Of a DNA stretch of 64,000 bases, positions 24,891 through 34,571 are shown one piece after another. The notes beneath the pieces are model-generated. The model ran no database searches. It saw nothing but the letters and a program-made list of their open reading frames with translations, and was not told where the DNA came from. Source of the stretch: Polytrichum commune. Taxonomy: Eukaryota > Streptophyta > Polytrichopsida > Polytrichales > Polytrichaceae. Made by a program: the position numbers and the translations under genes. The number at the start of each line of letters is the position of its first letter. Positions within the stretch are counted from its first letter, which is position 1. The stretch is taken from NCBI GenBank assembly GCA_950295325.1, contig OX485806.1, positions 56,043,169-56,107,168 on the forward strand, written 5' to 3'.

Positions 24891-26450
24891 TGTCATTAGA
24901 AGAAGGTGATGAAGGTGTGGATATTTTATGTTCTCAAACAATCTTCCAATTAAAATTCTCATAACATTTTGGACACCTTTACACACATGCACCACGTTGC
25001 AATCAATGGAAAAACTAGACAAATTATGTGTTTCATATTTCCCCCAAAAAATGAATGTTTTTACAAATTTAATAAAATTTCATGATTTTTCTTGATTGCA
25101 AAAATTTGTAATATTTTCCTTGTCTATCAATGTATGTTGCACACCCACACATCCCATAAACACTTGTTGCAACAACACATATCATGAGTGGGCAACTTAC
25201 CTCTATCATTAATTGTTTGCCATGTCTTGTTGCAGTATATCTCTCACTCATTTATCGATTTCTTAACCAAAAATGAATAATTGTTTGTTTCCAATGTCTA
25301 ATATTCTTCATCTATGTAATATATTTTGGGAAACAACTCAATAATTAGAATTGTATCCTTAGTGTCACATTCAACTATTAGAATCATGTTTGTTTCTTTC
25401 ATTGTAGGTCTTTTGAGTTATTTTCTCCTTGAATAACTATTTTTTTTTTCATTGAAAATATTGAATGCTCATTCAATATTATTTGGGACCCTTTTTATGC
25501 TAGCACAAATTCTAAAATTCATCATTTGTACTGTACAATATGTGAGGTCAACAATAAATGAAGACCATCTTTGGAGCCATTTGGTTGAAGGTGTAGGGTC
25601 ATATAGGTTATTGTTGTCGTTGTGATATATTAATTTACCTACTTTGTTAGGGTACATTTATAAGATGGCCCACATTTTTTGTTGTGTGTTTATTTTGGTG
25701 AGTTGTCATTTTGTGTATTATTGGCTACAAATGATTATCCCAACAATGGTTGCTATGGTAATAATCCATATATGTGTGTTTTTTCAATTCAATATGTATC
25801 ACACCAAATGATGTTTAATACAAATAAATGCATTTGTCCACATTGTGATGTGGATCCAATTACTTCTTTCATAATGATTACTATCCATGCTTATGTCCTC
25901 CATGTTGCTCTTTGAGGATGGTCATGTGGATGTTTTAATAATTTTGTTTGGTTTGAGATTCAACCTTTAAATTATAATCATGTATGTTGACCAAATGTTG
26001 TTTTTTTGTGTGTGTCTGAAACAATCGCAATGCAAAACAAAAACTTGAGTGAGGATTTTGTCATGTGGATTTTGGTTCTTAATCCATTTAGGGTTATAGA
26101 TATTTTTGGTATTATCATGTTGACAAACGAGTTTACCACATCCAATATTCAAATCCAAGTGTGGCTATTGTTAAATTGGATCCCAGTGATGATAATGTAT
26201 TTGTATTGTTGAGTTTGAAGATAAGATTTGTGTTGTTGTTGATTTGTCCCACACGTCACTAGTTTCATTTAGTTTTACAAATTCCACTCTACAACTCCTA
26301 GTGGATTTCCTTAAGTCTTATTATAGTCCTTTGTACATGAAGGTAGCTTGCTAGGGTACACCTTCCCAACATCCTCCTTACACCCTCTACCTTCCTCTAT
26401 AGGTTTGAATATTATCAATATATAAAAACAAATAAAGTCTAGGAGAAGGT
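24891..26450. other. Gene-free DNA
   Basis: AT-rich with short frames only. It may contain more upstream LINE debris, which I could not confirm. The sequence changes character (GC and codon quality rise) at about 26455, where the Tigger coding sequence starts abruptly. Confidence 0.4.
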
Positions 26451-26454
26451 CCAA

Positions 26455-28067
26455 GTCAAATTTTGCGTTCATTGATGTGCGAGGCTGCAGAGAAGATTTT
26501 CAATCGTCTTTATCCAGACCACAATGTTTTCAAGTTTTCTAATGGCTGGATGGATGCATTCAAGAAGCGGCATGGGATCCGTTCGTACCGGCGTTTTGGA
26601 GAGAGCGGCAGTGTAAACATGGAGACCATTGAAACCAACCTTCCACGGCTCCGAGAAACTTTTGACATGTTTGAATGGAAGGATATCTACAATATGGACA
26701 AAACTGGGCTCTTCTTCAGAATGCAGGTGAGCACAAACTACTGATGGCACAAACCCGAAATCCAAACCCTAATTCCTAAACCCTAAATCCTTCAAATTGT
26801 TGTTGTCTAATGTGGAAGCATTGGCAAACAACAGGCATACAACTCCTTTGCAACTCGGCAACTTGAAGGCCATAAGCAAAACAAGGAGCGGATCATTGTG
26901 GCTGTCTGCTGCAATGGTGACGGCACGCACAAGCTTCCTCTCTGGATAATCGGCAAGTACCGCAATCCTAGATGCTTCAAAAATGTCAACCGCGCAAATC
27001 CCAGATGCGAGTACCAGAACAATAGCAAAGCATGGATGACACATGTCATTTTTCTGGAATGGTTGAAGGATTTCGACCGTTGCATGACCAACCGGAAAGT
27101 GCTACTCATCTTGGACAATTGCAACGCTCATGTTCCGATTGACGAGCGTCTCGACCGGATCAATCTTCGCAACACCACAGTTTTCTACCTTCCGCCTAAC
27201 ACGACATCTAAGATCCCGCCATGCGACCAGGGGATCATCCGCAACTTTAAGGCCTATTACTGCCGGAGTTTCAACCGTCTATTTCTCCAGCATCTCGATG
27301 CCAAAGTTGACCAACTAGAGAAGATCGACGTGCTTGAGGCCATCCAACTAGTTGTTCCAGCTTGGTCTACTGAAGTCAAGGCCGAAACCATCCATAACTG
27401 CTTTCGTCACTGCAAGATTAGGTCGGAACCAACTGACGTCATGCTAGTTGAAGAGGAGCAGCTCATGGACCACGTTGTCATTGAAGAGTTGGAGTTGCAG
27501 ATATGCAAGTTCCATTATTCGAACCCGATGGACATATGGAATCTGCTTGACTACCCCGATGAGCAGGAAATAACATTTGTCCCGGATGTCGACGATGTTG
27601 TCCAAGCCCAGCTTGACGGCATGTCAAGCGGTAATGAGATAGTGGAAGCTGACAAAGAATATGACAGCCATGAGCATCCGGAGATCAATCCAGTCGACGC
27701 ACATTTGATGCTGCAGACATTCAAAACCTTCTGGCTACAGCAAGACGAGGATTCACAGGAATTCATTCGTTCCCTCCAGCAGATGAAGAACAAGATTAAC
27801 AAAATCCATGTCAACCAAATGGTCCAAACGGACATTCGCAAGTTTTTCAACCGTTCGTAGGTCATTTTTGTAGTATTATACGTAGCGATCAATGTACTTC
27901 AAGAGTGAAAATAAATTTATGAAATCATCGGGACTGCTCGATTCAATTAATAATTAATTAACGGAGGTTTATTAATTGATGTATGGGTCTGAGCTGGGGC
28001 CGAGCCCATCTAATTAATTTACGGAGGTTATTATTTTATGGAGGATTAAATTAGACAGGTTCTACTG
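26455..28067 (+). mobile_element. 5'-truncated Tigger/pogo-type DNA transposon
   Basis: The transposase exons run to 27860. After them comes an AT-rich tail with AATTAATTTACGGAGGTTATT motifs, ending GACAGGTTCTACTG at 28067 followed by TA. Read inward from that end, CAGTAGAACCTGTC and the ATTAATT/CGGAGG pattern resemble plant pogo (Lemi/Emigrant-like) termini, which insert at TA. No matching left terminus is present, so the 5' end is lost near 26455. Confidence 0.7.
26463..27860 (+). CDS. Tigger/pogo transposase, N-terminus missing, two exons
   Basis: This is a DDE transposase that would cut and paste its own element. Exon 1 (to 26726, ending ATGCAG|gtgagc) and exon 2 (from 26835 after aacag) join in phase 0 to give about 429 open codons. 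The first 88 residues hold the second half of a CENP-B-type DNA-binding domain (FKFSNGWMDAFKKRHGIR). The catalytic Asp residues are D79 (YNMDKTGLFF), D182 (LLILDNCNAH) and D219 (PPCDQGIIRNFKAYY), with 36 residues between the last two. The protein ends QTDIRKFFNRS. The first helix-turn-helix is absent because a stop lies in frame at 26433 and no ATG precedes codon 5. An upstream exon, or host co-option, cannot be excluded. The rest of the frame is intact, unlike all neighbouring transposon genes. Confidence 0.85.
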
Positions 28068-28069
28068 TA

Positions 28070-28451
28070 GATGTTTGACATGATCATGTGCTGGATATGG
28101 GATGTTCATGACTTGGGGGGTCAACTTGACCGTTGGTATGATGTGTTAAAACATTTGGGGTTTGATGAAGCTAGAAAATGGACATGAAACGTTGATTGTT
28201 CGTGTGTGTGGAAAGATTCTATGGGAGCCAAGAGGATGGTGACTTGGATTTTGTGTGCATCTTGAAATGGGGAAAAACAGTGTTGTTTTTTTAGGTTCAT
28301 TAACGAGGTTTGCCACAAATAATATAAAAATTTTCCATTTTTTTTTCTAATGGTTACATAATTTCTTTGAGGATAATGGCTTGGACATGTGGCCTTTTTT
28401 TTTTTTAAATGTCTCACTTTTGAAGATGGGTGGATGGCACCCACCCCCACT
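28070..28451. other. Gene-free spacer
   Basis: No coding or repeat structure, except the CCCAC-rich run at the right edge that includes the MULE target site CCCACCCAC (28452-28460). Confidence 0.5.
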
Positions 28452-28460
28452 CCCACCCAC

Positions 28461-28707
28461 CCTCGACACTAGGCGATCCTCATTTTTGAGGATATGCTTG
28501 CTGCCCGACAGCACCCCTTGCCCGGCCAGCTCGGTTTACGAAAACTATGCCCAGCTACTTTGACCCTGCCCGGCCAACTCTTTGTGCCCGAAAATCAAAG
28601 CCCAGCTCACCAAACCCTGCCCGAAAATATCCGCCCAGCTCGCCTCCGACCCTGTAACTTAGCTGAGCTCACAGAAAGCTCCATAAACTCTCCACAAAGT
28701 TTGTGGC
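28461..28707 (+). repeat. MULE left terminal inverted repeat
   Basis: 247 bp that match the right TIR in reverse with few differences, from CCTCGACACTAGG to AAAGTTTGTGGC. It holds about 33 extra bases near 28610-28642 caused by an internal repeat of CCTGCCCG/GCCCAGCTC words. Confidence 0.92.
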
Positions 28708-29212
28708 TCTTCATTTGCACTAGTTAGCCGAGGGGGAGCAAGGTTCTTGTGAGCACCACAAGCATTGAGGTAAGCATGTGGTTTTTTTTATGTATTAAGT
28801 TTTTTTTCTCGAAATTCGTGAATTTATGTAAAATTTAGAACTATGTTTTTGTTTTTGTTTTTGTTTGTATTTTATTGATTTCTAAGGTTCTTTGTAATGG
28901 TTTAGGGTTTAGGGGTGATATTATGGAAAATGTATAGTATTTAGGGTTTGGTTGAATGGGTTTGAAAGTAGGATTTAGAATTTGAGGTTTAGGTTCTAAT
29001 TTTCAAGGTTTAGGATATGATGATGTATTTTATGAGGCTTTTGTGATGTCCTTTAAGGAAGCCAAAAGCTTCATAGTAATGATTAGAATGGGTATATAAA
29101 ATGTTTGTAGATTTGTGTTGTTATAATTAGAGGTCTATGACTTTGTTGATAATCGTTTAGAATCTAACTATGACACATTGTGGATTGTGAAGTTTTTTCC
29201 CCCCCCCCCAAC

Positions 29213-30141
29213 ATGGCTCCTCCTAAGAAAAAAAAATGGAGAGAGGAAGAAAAGGAAAGAAGGAGGGAGAATCATTTGGCGGAAAATGAAAAAAACTCTC
29301 ACAATCAAGCTTTGAAAAAAACAAATGATACAGTGATGGCGAAATTGGAAAGTGAGCGTGTGAAATACCCAAGGCCAACAGAATTAGCTGAGGGAGTCAA
29401 ACATTGTGCTTTGGTCACCACAATGGAGGATGGGAGACTTGATTTTCTAAAACACTACCGCATGAAAAACAATGCCTTCCTTGTGAATCTACTCTTTGAA
29501 TATACCGACCCCCACGTTAGAGCAATTCCAGATGTTTTGAGTGTCTATGGTGACGATTTGACTGGCGATGAAGATGGATATGATGAGATTCAAACTAGTT
29601 TGAATGACTGTGAGTGGGGCTTCTTAGGTGAGTTTTCAAATGAAAATCTCTATCTCTCATTCATTGTTTTTTTTCACACATTTCTAAAATTTTAATATTT
29701 ATGCAATCAATTTTAGTTCATTAGAATGTACATATCATTTTTATTTTCAATAGTCATTATCTTATATCAATTTCAATTAAAGATAGATAGCATAGCCTTC
29801 ATTTAGAATTTGGTAATATGCTCATAAACTACTTGTTTCAAAATTGAAGGAGAAGAAGAAATGTTCAACCACAAAGATAAACAAGTTTTGAGGGCAAATG
29901 CTCTTGTTGTGTACTCCAAGCCAATGAGTACAACTATGCCAAGTCTTTGTTAGATGATGAGGAAGCATGGATTACGAAAAAGATGAGCAAGTGGGCACAT
30001 CTTTATCCCCTCCGGAGTCAACAAACCAAGGCAAGACTTAAGCGAAAACGAGAAGAAACACAAACTAATACAGAATGCAAGAAGATAGTCAAACGTAAGG
30101 AACAAGGCAAGGCTAAAAACCAAGTCATAGGCAAAACATAA
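29213..30141 (+). pseudogene. Second MULE gene, function unknown, frameshifted
   Basis: The likely start is the ATG at 29213 (MAPPKKKKWREEEKERR), after a poly-C run. The first exon encodes a strongly basic N-terminus like a nuclear localisation signal, then an acidic, hydrophilic region to about residue 139, ending CTTAG|gtgagt at 29628. A plausible second exon starts near 29851 (ttgaag|GAGAAG) and continues EEEEMFNHKDKQVLRANALVV. A one-base shift near 29920 is needed to reach QANEYNYAKSLLDDEEAWIT and then a Lys/Arg-rich tail ending at 30141. I recognise no domain. By position it parallels mudrB of MuDR, but I see no sequence evidence of relation. Confidence 0.5.
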
Positions 30142-30680
30142 GGCAAACGGAAGGTATAACTTTCAATCAAAATATAATGTATTTATCAAAATATATCATA
30201 GTGAAGGCAATTGATTTTGAATTTATGTATTTGTTGTACATAGCATTGTTAAATACAAATTTCGATATGATAATGTTATTCTACTTTCAAAGTACGATCA
30301 CAATTGCGATATGTCACCACTTCATCATTTTTTCTACCATTTTCTTTGTGCTACAAATGTCACAAGTAATTTTAAGAATTTTAGGAAAAATTGTTTTTTT
30401 TCGTTTGGCAATGGAGACTAACTTGTTAGAAATGTGTTTCAAAGGCGGTCTCTTACTAATCTCTTTTCGTGTGTCGTGAATAACTTTTTTTTTCTCATAT
30501 CCCATTATTGTTCTTTGTACATTTGCTTGAAAAGAACCTATGGATCCCCTTGAAGGACGATCAACTATTTGAGGACGGTCAAATGAAATGGCTCTTTCAA
30601 CGATGCCAATTTCTTTTCTCTATTTTAATTTTGTGGTAAACTTCCTCTCGTTTGTACTTGTGAATTAAAAGTTTATTTTC

Positions 30681-33655
30681 TTACATTAAAACCTCCAATT
30701 CTTGAATCAATACGAACAACTCTTGTTCCTTTGATTCCATTGGTAATGCATCTTCCATGTTCTCCTCATTCGCCACATCCAAATTTATTGTTGCAACGCA
30801 CGTACACTCTATAGGCGAAAATATTTCGAATCCATCATCTTTATGTGTACGTGGAAGTAAGTACATATTCACAATCATTTGAACTCCCAAGATATGCTTG
30901 CAACTTGACACGTGCGCCGCACAATCACAAAAATACGCTTGTAGAGAAACATTGTACTTTGTGGTATGGTAACTTTCACTTCTCACACGGAATAACAATT
31001 GTTCTTAACTTATCACCTCCAAAGTATTTTTCGGGTCCAATTCGAATGCTTTGAGTATTCTCTCTCTTCCTTTCAACCGACGTTGATGATATCGATCATT
31101 TAATCTTCTTCTATATCTTTTCGAATCACCTAAAACAAAACAAAACAAATTAAAAACATAGTTTTAAATTTTACAAATATCGCATTATAGAACAAAATGT
31201 CATACTAGACTATAGTATATTAACCATGACAAAAACATAAATAAGTTAGACTACACTCACTTATGAGTTGAACTTGTTGAAAGTGATCCAACAAGGTAGG
31301 CCTCCAACATAGGTACCGTCCGCCACGCTTCCAATGATTGCAACAATTAGATATCGGAGTAAACGATTACTTTGTCTTGTAACAAAGTGTATTTGATCCA
31401 CTCCCAATGGCGTTCAACATGATTAGTACTATCTATACCGCTATAAAAAAACAATCTTCCGAATTTTGGCCATAAAGTTCTCCACGGAACATCTGGATTA
31501 CTCCACCCCGATCAAAGATAAACATTTACATTTGGAATATGTTAAAAATTTTTGTACAATTTTTGTAAATGAACTTCAAAATGAGACTCATTGGGACAAT
31601 GTATCAAAACATGCAATGAATGCCATAACTTCTCTTTATCCGGTTTCGGAACGCGAGTAAACAAGTTCTCACTCCAAACCTTCATCACATGAAAATGACA
31701 AAGGAAAATTCTCCCCGCAATTTAAATTTTTGTGTCATTCACAAAGCTCCAACAATGAATGACATTGTTTATGAAGTTCAAAGACGTTTTATGTTTATCA
31801 ATGACTATTGCGGAGGGTCTTACTTCTCTGATAGAAGCAAACACTACGGATAATGCCAACTCTATAACAATGCCTTCATAACCTTCATTTTTGTCTTTTA
31901 TATAGAACATATAAAATACCGGCATCCCCTTTCCATCTTGATTAGGAACAATAGCCGCATATAAAGGTAAATTCCATTGGTTTGTTTAAAAAGTAGAGTC
32001 TAATGCCTATGCATTCCCCTTAGAAAATTTCTTTGCCACAACTCTCATGAACTCATCTTGAATAACTACAACAAACGGTCGTTTCGTTTTCTCCGGGTGT
32101 TTTGGTGCACATAGTTGATGAAAGATGATTTTGCCTTATTCTTATAGCCTTATTACTTCCACTTGAGCGGAATCCCAATCATCAACTCTTAAAGAATCTA
32201 ATAAAACCATATAAACACTTTAATAAGAATGAAAACCATAATATGAAGTAATTCATAAAATAAAAATTTGATAATATAACATACCGTTCAACTTCATTGA
32301 ATATATTATTTGCTCCACCTTCTTTGGAATAAAGTAAAATTAAAAAGTGACTCGTTCCAATCCTCCAATTATGCTCATAATTTTTTTTTCTTCGTTTTTT
32401 GATGCTAATGCAACCATGGATGTAGACACGATCTGCTTCAAATTCTCCATAGCGAAGGACACAACTATTGGATGTATCGGTAAAAATAATTTATTAGTGT
32501 CCGTACCGGATTGGTGTCTATTATGCTTTGTATGCAACAATATAAATACCATTCCGGCGCTTGAACCTTCAATTTGTTTTTCTTTGTTTAGAGGTTCCAT
32601 TGTTCTAATTTGAAATGAATAATTACATAACCTAGAAATCATTTCTCTTCTTTATTGGGTGATGCTACTTGCGCACTTCTTCATTTTAGGTTTAGTTGAT
32701 GCTATTTTTTTTCCCACCTTTATGACAACGGTAGTATTTAACAACATGAGTTTTACTTTGATAAGTACGAACCCATCGTCGTAATACAAGATGACTCTTA
32801 CATAATTTATCTAATGTCACATCCAATTCTTCAATTGGGACATTGTGCACCTCGTCCCATAGTTGAACATTCAAACATTCACAAGATTAAAGACATTTTT
32901 CAACATATGTTGAAGAAATGCCTCCTACTCTAGTATCTATATTCCAATTCTTCCGAAATTTGGGTAAAATTGTGCAAAATGTCAAATGTTTACTACAATA
33001 ATCCACATGAGAAGATTCTACTATCAAGCTCCAATTCTCAATAGAAGGAATTTCTCTATCTTTGGAATCCTTCAACGGTGATAGACCAAGTCTATTACCA
33101 ATGTTTATAACTTTCACATTCTCTTGGATTTTTTGCCATCATTCAATGATATGATGACTATCATTTGAATCAATGGGACGTCCATGAGTGTGAGAAAATG
33201 GTGTAAAATTTGCATCACTTTCACGAATTTCATTAAATGTTGGAACAAATCCACCTTGTAAACACTTGATCATGAGATCTCTACTAGCATTTGTAAAATG
33301 AATAAATTTTGGAAAAAATTCAATGGGCACATCCGCAAAATAAAGTAAGGTAAGCTCATCTACAAAATTAGGAATGTTCCCAATTAAATAAGTGAAGCTT
33401 GCATCTCTCCCTCCCTCTTCACAGTCTCTTCTTTGTTCTTCATCATCTTTCAATCTCTTCTTCATAGTCGGAGATGTGAAAGTAGGTTTCTCGGACGGTG
33501 CTACGTGAAGAAAAATCATTGCTTTCTTGTGGTGCTTGGAGTAACTCCTCTACACTTACTACTTCAAATCACTCTTCTTCAAAATCGGAAGGATAAATGC
33601 AATCATCACCCAAGAAATCGCTTTCTTCCTCCATGCTTGAAGATTATTTTTTAAA
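30681..33655 (-). pseudogene. MULE transposase (MURA-like), degenerate
   Basis: Starts with MEEESDFLGDDCIYPSD at 33655 and soon meets a stop; later pieces lie in different frames. The catalytic domain is recognisable. The first Asp is in ALDSTF (near 32.0 kb) followed by NQWNLPLYAAIVPNQDGKG. The second is in AIVIDKHKTSLN. Then CHFHVMKVWSENLF and GIDSTNHVERHWEWIKYTLL follow, as in MULE domains. A SWIM zinc finger of the form CxCx6CxH (FCDCAAHVSSCKH) lies near 30.9 kb, where it is expected in MURA/FAR1-type proteins. At least five stops and several frameshifts are present, so it cannot make active enzyme. Confidence 0.88.
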
Positions 33656-34111
33656 AGAAATACACACAAAAGAATACACTCACAATTCTATTACTCAAGT
33701 GAGAAGGAAGTAAAAGGGTTTCGGGTTCATGGAGTATAAATGGTAGTCGACATAAATCCAAAGGATTCAAATTAAATTAAAAAATACATTTAAAAGAAAC
33801 AACATTGGACCCTAATAACATATGAAAATTAATGAAACATCAAAGCCTAATGGACGGTGAACACTTTGTGGTGTTCATTCTTTGCCACACACCTATGATT
33901 GGGGAGAACCGGCAGTTAGTTACAAATGAGCCGGTTGAGTTTGAGAAATAACCGGTCGAAGTTCAAGACTGTAGGAAAAATACCGGCCATTTTAGAGGAA
34001 TTTATAGAATACAAACCAATTTAAAAAAGGGAAACCGGAGGATGTCAACATGCAACCGGTTGGACTTGCAAGCACTAGGATCTCAACGGTTTTATGATTT
34101 CCCTAAGCACT

Positions 34112-34325
34112 GCCATAAACTTTGTGGAGAGTTTATGGAGCTCTCTGTGAGCTCAGCTAAGTTACAGGGTCGGAGGTGAGCTGGGCTTTGATTTTCGGGC
34201 ACAAAGAGCTGGCCGGGCAGGGTCGAATTAGCTGGGCAGAGTTTTCGTAAACCGAGCTGGCCGGGCAGGGGGTGCTGTCGGGCAGCAGGCAGATCCTCAA
34301 AAATGAGGAGCGCCTAGTGCCGAGG
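34112..34325 (-). repeat. MULE right terminal inverted repeat
   Basis: 214 bp, from GCCATAAACTTTGTGG to CCTAGTGCCGAGG, the reverse complement of the left TIR apart from the left-side 33-base expansion and scattered substitutions. Confidence 0.92.
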
Positions 34326-34441
34326 CCCACCCACCGTCGTCGTATGTTAGATGCTTACGGCCCCTCGTCCGTGTTTAAAGCAGGCCTCAATCTTGGAAAT
34401 TAGAGTATGTAGGGGGAATAACTGGAACATTACTGGGGAAA

Positions 34442-34447
34442 TATATA
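34442..34447 (+). promoter_or_regulatory. TATA box of the AP-2 sigma gene (candidate)
   Basis: TATATA in AAATATATAGGC lies 125-130 bp upstream of the start codon, giving an expected leader of about 100 bases. No experimental start site is known to me. Confidence 0.45.
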
Positions 34448-34571
34448 GGCTCAATCCCCCCATTTCTTAGGTCTTTGGAGACTACAGAAGATATCTACAT
34501 TGCATCTGGAGATATCTTTCTCCTGCACTGCCATCGCCATTTACCTTCTCCGCCCTGCCACATTCGCAACC

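Larger units (their letters stand above)
28461..34325. mobile_element. Mutator-like element (MULE), 5.9 kb, with TIRs and 9-bp TSD
   Basis: The ends are long terminal inverted repeats beginning CCTCGRCACTAGGCG. CCCACCCAC lies directly outside both ends (28452-28460 and 34326-34334), a 9-bp target duplication as expected for MULEs. Two gene regions face each other: one rightward from the left end (29213-30141) and the transposase leftward from the right end (33655-30681). This is the arrangement of maize MuDR. The right end lies 116 bp before the TATA box of the AP-2 sigma gene. The transposase is broken, so the copy is not autonomous now. Confidence 0.92.
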
